From: Verrucomicrobiaceae bacterium
Lineage (GTDB): Bacteria; Verrucomicrobiota; Verrucomicrobiae; Verrucomicrobiales; Akkermansiaceae
Reading direction: 5' to 3'
Assembly (NCBI GenBank): GCA_003820635.1
Contig: RPOS01000088.1
Location: 1 to 13,005, forward strand
Length of the DNA: 13,005 bases
A program made the translations under genes and the position numbers. Below the pieces are notes generated by a model. It was not told where the DNA came from and made no database searches. It saw only the letters and a program-made list of their open reading frames with translations. Shown piece after piece: positions 1 through 6,589 of the stretch; the first letter of the stretch is position 1; every line of letters begins with the position of its first letter.

Positions 1-197
1 TGCCCGTCCGCGCAAGACGCTGGCGACACCCAATGGTGAGGTTGTTGTCATGCATCCGCAGGTCCGAATATGGCGGGAAAATGGCAGCGGGCAGAATGCC
101 CGCGCCACAATGGCTGCCGCCTACTGCATCGTTACGGCTGAGGTGTCATTGAGATAGTGCGCCTTGAGGATGGCAACAATAACCGCCCGGATTTGCC
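1..197. other. Left-edge stretch without a recognisable gene
   Basis: This 197-base stretch lies downstream of the minus-strand membrane-protein gene. It contains one copy of the dispersed palindromic repeat (listed separately). On the plus strand one frame stays open from position 2 to about 154, but it runs through the repeat and its translation resembles nothing I know. On the minus strand ATG codons at positions 55 and 51 could open a gene that leaves the window, but fewer than 20 codons are visible, so this cannot be judged. No clear terminator for the membrane-protein gene is seen apart from the palindrome. Confidence 0.5.
82..108. repeat. REP-like palindromic repeat, copy 1
   Basis: The core is a perfect inverted repeat, GCGGGCA at 87-93 and TGCCCGC at 97-103, separated by GAA. 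The reverse complement of the whole 27-base unit matches 9914-9940 at 25 of 27 positions, the two differences being transitions. A GGCAGC/GCTGCC pair (83-88 and 113-118) adds a second, looser pairing around the core. Two near-identical intergenic copies almost 10 kb apart indicate a dispersed, REP-like family and not a chance palindrome. It may act as a transcription end for the minus-strand operon. No transposase is nearby. Confidence 0.7.
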
Positions 198-1067
198 TCA
201 CCGGCCGTCCGGCAGGGATGCCAGCAGGAAGACCAGCACCGGGATCAGCAGCGCCACGTCCGCCAGCACGCGCAAGGCATCCATGCTGAAGCAGCTGCGG
301 ACACGGTTGAGCACATAGAGCAGCCCCGCTCCGGTGAGGATGGCATGGAAAAACGGGCGCGACCCCTGCTGCTCGTCCAGCAGCGCATAAGCAAGCGCCG
401 CGGCTCCCAGCAGCGTGAGCGGCAGCGTCAGGGCGAGTTCATCGGATGCCTTGACCTCCCGGTCCGTCGTGCGGGACGCGTGTTGCCACAGGTCGATGGC
501 GGAAATGTTGAGCATGCACAGCACGGCGAAGGACAAGAACTCCCGCGAGAACAGCATTTCATAGATGTCATATTCGTAGCGGTAGATATGCGCAGTCATC
601 GCCGTGCCAAAGGCGAAGGTCGCCCCCGCAAGGATGTTCTTGCTGTGCGGCAGCTCGCGCGGGTCTTGGGATGACAGCATCGAAAGCCCGAAAAAACCCG
701 CCACCATCACGCCGCCGAGCAGAAGGTGCTTGTAGATGGCCATCGGCATTTTCGTCACCACCAGCGTCACCGCCACCACAAGGGCCACGAGAAGGCCGAT
801 GCTGAAAATCCTGCGGTGCCCGGCATGGAAGCGATGGCGCGCCTCCAGGCCGATGGTGGTCCCGGCTGAGAGCGAGGCATCCAGCAGGCGGTCCGCCACG
901 TAGATGATCCACACCGCCAGGCCCAGCGAGGCATAGGCTTCCCACGGGTGGTAGCCGAGACGCCAGGTCTTGGCGAAGACAAAGAGCCATGCCATGGCCA
1001 CCAGCGGAGCATCCAGGCTCAGCAGGTTGGGAAGGAGCCAGAGCGGCTTGCGGCAGGCGGCGGGCAC
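198..1067 (-). CDS. Polytopic membrane protein, UbiA prenyltransferase-like, function unknown
   Basis: This 289-residue protein is strongly hydrophobic, with about eight predicted membrane helices starting near residue 22. After the second helix lies A-D-R-L-L-D (D59 and D63, a DxxxD spacing), then R77-H-R-F-H81, and a lone aspartate D270 sits in the last helix region. The layout recalls UbiA-superfamily prenyltransferases, where Asp-rich motifs bind Mg-diphosphate, but the canonical NDxxDxxxD motif is not present, so catalysis and substrate cannot be inferred. The start is a GTG 56 bases after the DJ-1-like gene; the next in-frame ATG (residue 25) would cut into the first helix. It is probably the last gene of the trpS transcript. 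I am sure it is a membrane protein and unsure of the superfamily. Confidence 0.72.
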   Translation of the reverse strand: MPAACRKPLWLLPNLLSLDAPLVAMAWLFVFAKTWRLGYHPWEAYASLGLAVWIIYVADRLLDASLSAGTTIGLEARHRFHAGHRRIFSIGLLVALVVAVTLVVTKMPMAIYKHLLLGGVMVAGFFGLSMLSSQDPRELPHSKNILAGATFAFGTAMTAHIYRYEYDIYEMLFSREFLSFAVLCMLNISAIDLWQHASRTTDREVKASDELALTLPLTLLGAAALAYALLDEQQGSRPFFHAILTGAGLLYVLNRVRSCFSMDALRVLADVALLIPVLVFLLASLPDGR

Positions 1068-1123
1068 GACGCGCGGAACATTCCCGAGTCACCCGCGGAA
1101 CGCAAGCGCTTAGCAGGACGCGC

Positions 1124-1660
1124 TCAGGCCATGATCTCCGCCGCCACCCGCTCCGCCGCGGCCTGGCCTGCGAGCAGCGCCACGAGTGCGAGTCCGAAGT
1201 CCATGGCGGTGCCGGCCCCGCGGGAGGTGACGAGGTTTCCATCCACCACCACACGCTCATCGAGGGCGGCGGGCAGCGCGTTTCTAACGGATTGATGGGC
1301 GGAGAAACGCCGGCCTTCCAGCAAGCCAGCGTCCATCAGCACCAGCGGTGCCGCGCAGATCGCCGCCACGGGTTTGCCCGCCGCCACGAATTCCCGCGCC
1401 AGCGTGGCGGGGCGGCCGTCCTTGCGCAAATTCGCCACGCCGGGGCCGCCGGGAATGAGCAGCAAATCGAATTTTTTCGGATCCAGGCCCACCAGCGCGG
1501 CATCCGCCTCCACGCGGATCCCGCAGCGCCCCACGGCGGTCTTGCGGTGCAATGAGGCGATCACCACCTCCACATCCGCGCGGCGCAGCAAATCCACCGG
1601 AGTGACCATTTCGATCTCCTCGAAACCATCGGCCAACAGACAAAGAACGCGCGTTTTCAT
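1124..1660 (-). CDS. DJ-1/PfpI (ThiJ) family protein
   Basis: The 178-residue product has the usual length and order of the DJ-1/YajL branch of the class I glutamine-amidotransferase-like fold. The N-terminal ADGFEEIEMVTPVDLLRR segment contains E17, the acidic partner of the reactive cysteine. P-G-G-P-G at 70-74 precedes the nucleophile elbow A-I-C-A-A-P with C102 (equivalent to human DJ-1 C106). H122 follows in FSAHQS (compare H126). Family members are reported as redox-responsive chaperones or glyoxalase/deglycase-like enzymes, and which activity applies here cannot be read from sequence. The ATG is preceded by GGAAAG at good spacing. The start lies 19 bases after the trpS stop, so co-transcription with trpS is likely. 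A longer open frame up to 1927 overlaps trpS in another frame and is not used. Confidence 0.9.
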   Translation of the reverse strand: MKTRVLCLLADGFEEIEMVTPVDLLRRADVEVVIASLHRKTAVGRCGIRVEADAALVGLDPKKFDLLLIPGGPGVANLRKDGRPATLAREFVAAGKPVAAICAAPLVLMDAGLLEGRRFSAHQSVRNALPAALDERVVVDGNLVTSRGAGTAMDFGLALVALLAGQAAAERVAAEIMA

Positions 1661-1679
1661 ATCAACTTTCCGTATCCAC

Positions 1680-2657
1680 TCACACCAGCCCCACTGCGCG
1701 GCGCACACGGTCCAGCACCTTGGCTGCCTCCTCGCGGGCCTTCGCGGCACCGGCCGCCAACACGCGGTCCACATAACCCGGATCAGCCAGGATTTCCGCA
1801 CGGCGCTCGCGCATTGGCGCGAAGAAATCCCAATACGCATCCGCCAGCCGCTTCTTGAAATCACCGTAGCCGATGCCGCCGCGCTCGTGGTCCGCCACCA
1901 TCGCCTGATAGTCGGCCTCGCTGGCAAACAACTTGTAGAGCGCGAGAATGGTCGAGTTTTCCACGGGCTTCGGCTCCTCCACCGGCGTCGAATCCGTGGT
2001 GATCCTCATGATGAGTTTTTTCAACGGCTTTTCCTCGCCGAAGATCGGCAGCGTGTTGTGATAACTCTTGCTCATTTTGCGCCCGTCCAGCCCCACCACC
2101 ACCGCCGTGTCCTCGCGGATGATCGGCTCCGGCAGGATCACCGTGCCCTCGCCGAAGGTGTCGTTGAGCTTCACCGCCAGATCGCGGGTCACTTCCAAGT
2201 GCTGTTTCTGGTCCTTGCCCACCGGCACCTTGTTGGAATCATAAAGCAGGATGTCCGCCGCCATCAGCACCGGATAGGCAAAAAGCCCGTGGTTGGGCGC
2301 GATGCCCTGCGCGGTCTTGTCCTTGTAGGAGTGGCACTTCGCCAGCAGGCTCATCGGGCAAACCGTCGAGAGGATCCATGCCAACTCGTTGACCTCCGGC
2401 ACCGCGCTCTGGCGGAAAAACACCGCGCGCTCCGGATCCAGCCCGCAGGCCAGGAAATCCACCGCCAACTCCCGCACGTTCTCACGCAGCGCCGCCGGAT
2501 CCTGGGTGGAGGTCATCGCATGGTAATCCGCGATGAAATAAAACGCCTCGCCCTGGTCCTGGAGGTGCACGGCGGGCTCCATCGCGCCGAAGTAATTGCC
2601 GACGTGGAGTTTTCCGCTGGGTTGGAGACCGGTGAGGATGCGCATGGCGCGGAGCAT
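1680..2657 (-). CDS. trpS: Tryptophan--tRNA ligase
   Basis: This class I aminoacyl-tRNA synthetase charges tRNA-Trp with tryptophan in the cytoplasm. From the chosen start the product is 325 residues, typical of bacterial TrpRS (about 325-340). The HIGH-like signature is H18-V-G-N in a QPSGKLHVGNYFG context. The KMSKS loop is intact at K194-M-S-K-S198, preceded by GLDGR. The tryptophan/ATP-site segments YPVLMAADILLY and VPVGKDQKQHLE are also typical. The start is uncertain: GTG 2669, ATG 2657 and ATG 2645 are in frame. I chose 2657 because GGCGGAA lies just upstream; 2645 would give the more usual MRILTGLQPSG beginning. It is the first gene of the minus-strand group and diverges from sufT. 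Confidence 0.96.
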   Translation of the reverse strand: MLRAMRILTGLQPSGKLHVGNYFGAMEPAVHLQDQGEAFYFIADYHAMTSTQDPAALRENVRELAVDFLACGLDPERAVFFRQSAVPEVNELAWILSTVCPMSLLAKCHSYKDKTAQGIAPNHGLFAYPVLMAADILLYDSNKVPVGKDQKQHLEVTRDLAVKLNDTFGEGTVILPEPIIREDTAVVVGLDGRKMSKSYHNTLPIFGEEKPLKKLIMRITTDSTPVEEPKPVENSTILALYKLFASEADYQAMVADHERGGIGYGDFKKRLADAYWDFFAPMRERRAEILADPGYVDRVLAAGAAKAREEAAKVLDRVRRAVGLV

Positions 2658-2794
2658 GGATTCCGCCACCGCGCCCGGTCAAGCGGCATGGTGGCACGGA
2701 ATCAGGCCGGGCGGGCAGCCAGTTCGTGTTGAGATTTTTTTGACCGCCAAACCCACGCTTGCCGGGGCTGGATGGCTGGGCTTTACTCCGCCGC
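2658..2794. promoter_or_regulatory. Divergent intergenic region between trpS and sufT
   Basis: These 137 bases separate two divergently transcribed genes and must carry the start signals of both. On the plus strand a T-run leads into TTGACC at 2740-2745, a fair -35 box, but no convincing -10 box follows at normal spacing. On the minus strand I see no clear pair of boxes. No T-box-like tRNA-responsive leader or other structured leader for trpS was recognised, and the space is too short for a typical T-box. Confidence 0.35.
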
Positions 2795-3340
2795 ATGCAG
2801 CAGGAAATTCAGCTCACACGCGAGGTCCAAGCCATCCAGATTCCCAGTGGCGACTCGCTCGTCTTGCCGGCCGGCACCGCGGTCTTCATCACCCAGCGCC
2901 TCGGCGGCACATACACGGTGGCCACTTCCCAAGGCCTCGCCCGGATTTCATCGCAGGATGCAGACGCCCTCGGCGTGGATCCCGCAGAGGAACAGAAAAA
3001 GCAGGAAACCGCCGCCAAGCTCAAGGACGCCCCGCTTGAAGAGCAGGTCTGGGCCCAGCTCAAGGGCGTCTATGACCCGGAAATCCCAGTGGACATCGTC
3101 AATCTCGGCCTCGTCTATGATTGCGGCATCGAGGAGATCGACGGCAAGACCGTGGTCTCCGTGAAAATGACCCTCACCGCCCCCGGCTGCGGCATGGGCC
3201 CCGTGATCGCCGCCGACGCCCAGGCGAAAATCATGACCATCGACGGCATCGACGACGCCAAGGTCGAGCTCGTATGGGACCCCGCCTGGAATCAGGAAAT
3301 GATTTCCGAAGAGGGCAAAATGAAGCTCGGCATGATCTGA
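2795..3340 (+). CDS. sufT: SufT-type Fe-S cluster assembly protein (DUF59/MIP18 family)
   Basis: The 181-residue product has two parts. An N-terminal segment (about 8-62, V-Q-A-I-Q-I-P-S-G then a glycine-rich beta region) matches the extra domain of SufT proteins. A DUF59/MIP18 domain (about 80-165) follows, with DPEIPVDIVNLGLVYD at 94-109 and C132 in the APGCGMG motif, the cysteine conserved in this family. A charged linker rich in Gln, Lys and Glu joins them. SufT assists maturation of Fe-S proteins in the cytoplasm. Here it stands alone: no sufBCDSU genes are in the window. The start is ATG 2795 because the protein then begins as relatives do; an upstream TTG at 2759 is in frame. No strong Shine-Dalgarno sequence is seen. 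Confidence 0.88.
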   Translation: MQQEIQLTREVQAIQIPSGDSLVLPAGTAVFITQRLGGTYTVATSQGLARISSQDADALGVDPAEEQKKQETAAKLKDAPLEEQVWAQLKGVYDPEIPVDIVNLGLVYDCGIEEIDGKTVVSVKMTLTAPGCGMGPVIAADAQAKIMTIDGIDDAKVELVWDPAWNQEMISEEGKMKLGMI

Positions 3341-3633
3341 ACGGCTCCGCAGGCACGGCTGACTGCAAAGTGGGTGGCAATCGATGGTGATGATCTCCTC
3401 ATCCGGCGCTCTGGAGGCAGATTTCAGAGGGTGCCTTTGTCGGAGGTGGAGACTGCCCGCACCTGGCCTGTGTTTCGTCTCATGGATTATGTTCAGAATA
3501 CCAGCTTCAGCGGTAACAACTTATTGGGGACGAAAAATCGGCTAACGGTGTTCATTAACTCCACGCCATCGGTGTCGCATGCCGACCGCTCTTTTGATTT
3601 GGCGTCTGAAACCCGACCTGCCAGCCTGTCGCC
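3341..3633 (+). other. Intergenic stretch with a doubtful 87-codon open frame
   Basis: The gap between sufT and the CoA-transferase/GNAT gene is less GC-rich than its flanks in its second half. A frame from GTG 3374 runs to TGA 3637, whose ATGA overlaps the start codon of the next gene. Its first half (residues about 1-41, including DDLLIRRSGGRFQRVPLSEV) reads like protein, while the rest has mixed codon use. I recognise no family. It may be a remnant of a truncated gene or chance. No clear promoter or terminator was found. Confidence 0.3.
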
Positions 3634-5520
3634 ATGAAAGCGCTCGTGGAAAGCGACTGGCCGCGCATCGTCCAGCCCGGGTGCCGGGTGTTCATCGGCG
3701 GCGGTGCGGCGGTGCCGCTGGCGCTGGTGGAAGCGATGCTGGAGCAGGCGGACGCGTTCAAGGACGTGGAGCTGGTCCACATCCACGGTCTCGGGGAAAC
3801 GCCGTGGATCGATCCCCGCTACGAGCAGGTGCTGCGGACCAATTCGTTTTTCCTCACCCCGGCGCTGCGCGAGGCGGTGGAGCGCGGAGCGGCGGATTAC
3901 ACGCCCTGCCCCTTGTCGGAGGTGGGCTCGCTGTTTGAAAATGGCCCGCTGCCCATTAATGTGGCCCTGATCCAGGTGAGCCCGCCGGACAAGGACGGCT
4001 GGTGCACCTTCGGCGTGAGCGTGGATGTGGTGAAGGCCGCGGTGAAATCCGCGCACATGGTGGTCGCGCAGATCAATCCGAAGATGCCGCGCACCAGTGG
4101 GGAAAGCCGGATTTCCACCCGCAAGATCGATTTTTTCATCGAGTATGCCGTCGCCTTGGAGGAGGTGCCGCGGCCGGTCCTGGACGAGCGCCACGCACGA
4201 ATCGGGCGCTACGCGGCGCAGCTCATCGAGGATGGATCAACGCTGCAGGTGGGCTTGGGAAACACGCCGGAAGCGGTGGCGCGGGCCCTGAAGAAACACC
4301 GGCATCTCGGCGTCCATTCCGGGCTGTTCAACGACGCGCTGATGGAGCTCGTCCGCTGCGGCGCGGTGGATTCCTCGCGCAAGAGCCATCACCCGGGCAA
4401 GATCATCGCCAGTTATGTGATGGGCAGCCGCAAGCTCTATCAGTTTGTGGACGGCAACAAGGACATCGAGCTGCACCCCAGCGACTGGGTGAACGACCCG
4501 TGGCGCATCGCGAAAAACGACCGCATGGTGGCGATCAACGGCGCGCGGGAGATCGATCTGACCGGCCAGGTGGTGCGCGATTCGAGCGGCCACCGGTTTT
4601 ACGGCGGGATCGGCGCGCTGCAGGACTTCATCCGCGGCGCGGGCCACAGCAAGGACGGCCGGCCGATCATCGCGCTGACATCCACCACCGACGACGGCAG
4701 CCGCTCGCGCATCGTCGCGGGGCTGGAGCCCGGCAGCGGCGTCTGCACCGGCCGGGGCGACGTGCATTATGTCATCACCGAGTATGGCGTGGCCAGCCTG
4801 CACGGCCGCAGCATCCGCGAGCGGGTGGCGCGGTTGGTGGAAATCGCCCACCCGGACCATCGTGAAGCGCTGTTAGAAGGCGCGCGCATCCGCGGCTGGC
4901 TGCCGAAATTTTTCACCATGCCCGCCACCGATCCGGGAGCCGACCAGAGCGGCGTGGAGAGCGCGTGGGTGCGCTTCAAGACCGGACGTTTCCTGCTCCG
5001 CCCGCTCCACCCCAGCGACATGCGCGCGCTGCAGGAGTTCTTCTATTCCCACAACGAGGAAACCGTGCGCCTCCGCTACGGCTACCAGCGCGACCGCATG
5101 ACCGGCGAGTCCGCCTACAAGCTCACCGCCGTGGACCAGCGCCGCGATCTCGCGCTGGGAATCTTCGAGGAAATCCACGGCCGCCAGGAACTGCGGGCCA
5201 TCGGCAGATATTATCTCGATGCGAACGGCATGGGCGCGGAAGTCGCATTCGTGGTGCATGAGAAAACCCGGCATCTCGGCATGGCGGGGTTTCTGTTAGG
5301 CGAACTGGCCGCCATCGCCACAGCACGCGGCGTGCGGTTCTTCTGGGCCAGCGTGCTGCGGGAAAACCGTGCGATGGCCGGACTGTTCCGCGCCGCCGGC
5401 GGCGAGGAATCCGAGGGCGGCGAGGACGGGGAATGCGGCTTCCGGATGCCGCTGGACAGGATCCTCAAGGCGCGGCCGGCGTTTTTGAAAAACAAACACA
5501 TCCAACGCATCGACCGATGA
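3634..5520 (+). CDS. Acetyl-CoA hydrolase/CoA-transferase-like protein fused to a Pat-like GNAT acetyltransferase domain
   Basis: The 628-residue protein has two halves. Residues about 1-440 follow the acetyl-CoA hydrolase/4-hydroxybutyrate CoA-transferase family, with LQVGLGNTPEAV, LTGQVV, ALTSTTDDGSRSRIV, VITEYGVASLHGRS and EIAHPDHREAL in the expected order. Residues about 452-606 form a GNAT domain: LLRPLHPSDM at its start, A-E-V-A-F-V-V with E536 as possible catalytic base, the acetyl-CoA pyrophosphate loop R546-H-L-G-M-A-G552, and the late motif ENRAM. This GNAT resembles the C-terminal domain of Pat-type lysine acetyltransferases. Where CoA-transferases have H-T-E-M with the nucleophilic glutamate, this protein has H228-S-G230-L, so transferase activity may be lost. 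The stop overlaps the next start (ATGA), coupling it to a deacetylase. Family and fusion are clear. The role as a protein acetyltransferase is inferred. Confidence 0.92.
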   Translation: MKALVESDWPRIVQPGCRVFIGGGAAVPLALVEAMLEQADAFKDVELVHIHGLGETPWIDPRYEQVLRTNSFFLTPALREAVERGAADYTPCPLSEVGSLFENGPLPINVALIQVSPPDKDGWCTFGVSVDVVKAAVKSAHMVVAQINPKMPRTSGESRISTRKIDFFIEYAVALEEVPRPVLDERHARIGRYAAQLIEDGSTLQVGLGNTPEAVARALKKHRHLGVHSGLFNDALMELVRCGAVDSSRKSHHPGKIIASYVMGSRKLYQFVDGNKDIELHPSDWVNDPWRIAKNDRMVAINGAREIDLTGQVVRDSSGHRFYGGIGALQDFIRGAGHSKDGRPIIALTSTTDDGSRSRIVAGLEPGSGVCTGRGDVHYVITEYGVASLHGRSIRERVARLVEIAHPDHREALLEGARIRGWLPKFFTMPATDPGADQSGVESAWVRFKTGRFLLRPLHPSDMRALQEFFYSHNEETVRLRYGYQRDRMTGESAYKLTAVDQRRDLALGIFEEIHGRQELRAIGRYYLDANGMGAEVAFVVHEKTRHLGMAGFLLGELAAIATARGVRFFWASVLRENRAMAGLFRAAGGEESEGGEDGECGFRMPLDRILKARPAFLKNKHIQRIDR

Positions 5521-6461
5521 ACGGCGAGACCAGAACAGCCGGCATTCATTACGATGCCATCTATGAAAAGCACGACACCGGCTTCCACCATCCGGAGTCC
5601 GCGGAGCGCTACCGCGTGTTGAGATCCGCGCTGGATGATCTGCCGGAGGAGTTTGTCAGATTGCCCGGCCGCCGGGCGACCACGGCGGAAATCCTGCTCG
5701 CCCACGAACACTATTATCACGATCTGGTTTACCGGGATGTCGAAAGTTTCGCCCACCAGCTGCGCACGGGAGACACGGCCATCTGCGAGGAAAGTTATGA
5801 CGTCGCGATGGAAGCGAGCGGTGCCGTGCTGGCCGCGGCGGACGCGGTGATGGCGGGCGTGGTTTCCTCCGCCTTCTGCGCGGTGCGCCCGCCCGGCCAC
5901 CATGCCACCGCCACCCGCGGCATGGGATTTTGCATTTTCAACCACGTGGCCATCGCCGCGCGCTATCTGCAAAGCCGCCACGCCCTGCAGCGCGTGGCCA
6001 TCATCGACTGGGACGTGCACCACGGCAACGGAACCGAGGCGATTTTCATCAGCGATCCCACGGTGCTCTACATTTCCCTCCACGAGCAGGGCATCTACCC
6101 CTTCACCGGCCCGGCCGAGGAACGTGGACAAGGCCCGGGCGAAGGAGCTAACCTCAACCTCCCCCTGCCCGCCCATTCCGATGGCGATGCCGCGCTGGCG
6201 GTCTGGGATGCGCACATCACTCCGGCCATCGATGCCTTCCAGCCGGATTTCCTGCTCATCTCCGCCGGTTTCGACGCCAGGGACGGCGACCCCATCGGCG
6301 GCCTGCGTTGGACGGATGATACTTTCGCCGAAATGACCCGCCGCTGCGTGGCCATGGCTGATAGGTGGTGCGGTGGAAAAATAGTCTCGGTGCTGGAAGG
6401 CGGCTACAACCCCGCCGGCCTGGCAGCGGCGGCGGTGGCGCATGTCAAAGCGCTGGTTTAG
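5517..6461 (+). CDS. Histone deacetylase-family (AcuC-like) deacetylase
   Basis: The 314-residue product is a complete class I/II-type zinc deacetylase of the arginase/deacetylase fold. The catalytic His pair is H128-H129 in RPPGHHA, followed by GFCIFN. Zinc ligands are D166 and H168 in DWDVHHGNG and D253 in SAGFDARDGDP. The active-site tyrosine is Y297 in EGGYN. The N-terminal HDTGFHHPESAERY motif is also standard. Bacterial members remove acyl groups from lysines (AcuC on acetyl-CoA synthetase) or act on small acetylated amines or acetoin-related substrates. ATG 5517 overlaps the TGA of the GNAT-fusion gene, indicating translational coupling and a shared pathway. An upstream in-frame start at 5433 would lie inside the previous gene and adds unrelated sequence. 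Confidence 0.95.
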   Translation: MNGETRTAGIHYDAIYEKHDTGFHHPESAERYRVLRSALDDLPEEFVRLPGRRATTAEILLAHEHYYHDLVYRDVESFAHQLRTGDTAICEESYDVAMEASGAVLAAADAVMAGVVSSAFCAVRPPGHHATATRGMGFCIFNHVAIAARYLQSRHALQRVAIIDWDVHHGNGTEAIFISDPTVLYISLHEQGIYPFTGPAEERGQGPGEGANLNLPLPAHSDGDAALAVWDAHITPAIDAFQPDFLLISAGFDARDGDPIGGLRWTDDTFAEMTRRCVAMADRWCGGKIVSVLEGGYNPAGLAAAAVAHVKALV

Positions 6462-6525
6462 TCACGCCCAAGGCTCGCATATTTTGCGGTTTTCGGGGCG
6501 ACTCCGCGCTTTTCGAAGACCCCGT

Positions 6526-6555
6526 TTGACAAGCCGCGGGGCAATCCCCTAGTTT
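6526..6555 (+). promoter_or_regulatory. Candidate sigma-70-type promoter of the tig-clpP-clpX operon
   Basis: A perfect -35 hexamer TTGACA (6526-6531) is followed after 18 bases by TAGTTT (6550-6555), a weak -10 box keeping TA and the final T. Transcription would begin about 28-35 bases before the tig ATG. It sits in the 128-base gap after the deacetylase gene, so tig need not depend on the upstream operon. A weak CGGGG/CCCCG stem (6494-6498 with 6520-6524) followed by TTT just upstream could end the previous transcript, but it is too short to list with confidence. Confidence 0.5.
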
Positions 6556-6589
6556 CTCCGCCCCGGCGCGAAAGCCGCAACCACTTACC

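Noticed and set aside
1124..1927. 267-codon minus-strand frame that extends the DJ-1-like gene upstream
   Set aside because: The extra 89 codons overlap trpS in another frame and have no similarity to the family; ATG 1660 with GGAAAG before it is the right start.
1374..2732. Plus-strand frame of 452 codons opposite trpS and the DJ-1-like gene
   Set aside because: His- and Arg-rich translation typical of the antisense of a high-GC gene; trpS is unmistakable on the other strand.
2658..2794. T-box or tryptophan-responsive leader before trpS
   Set aside because: The gap is short and shared with a divergent gene; no specifier hairpin or antiterminator sequence is visible.
5211..6443. Minus-strand frame of 410 codons opposite the deacetylase
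   Set aside because: Antisense shadow; the plus strand has a complete catalytic deacetylase.
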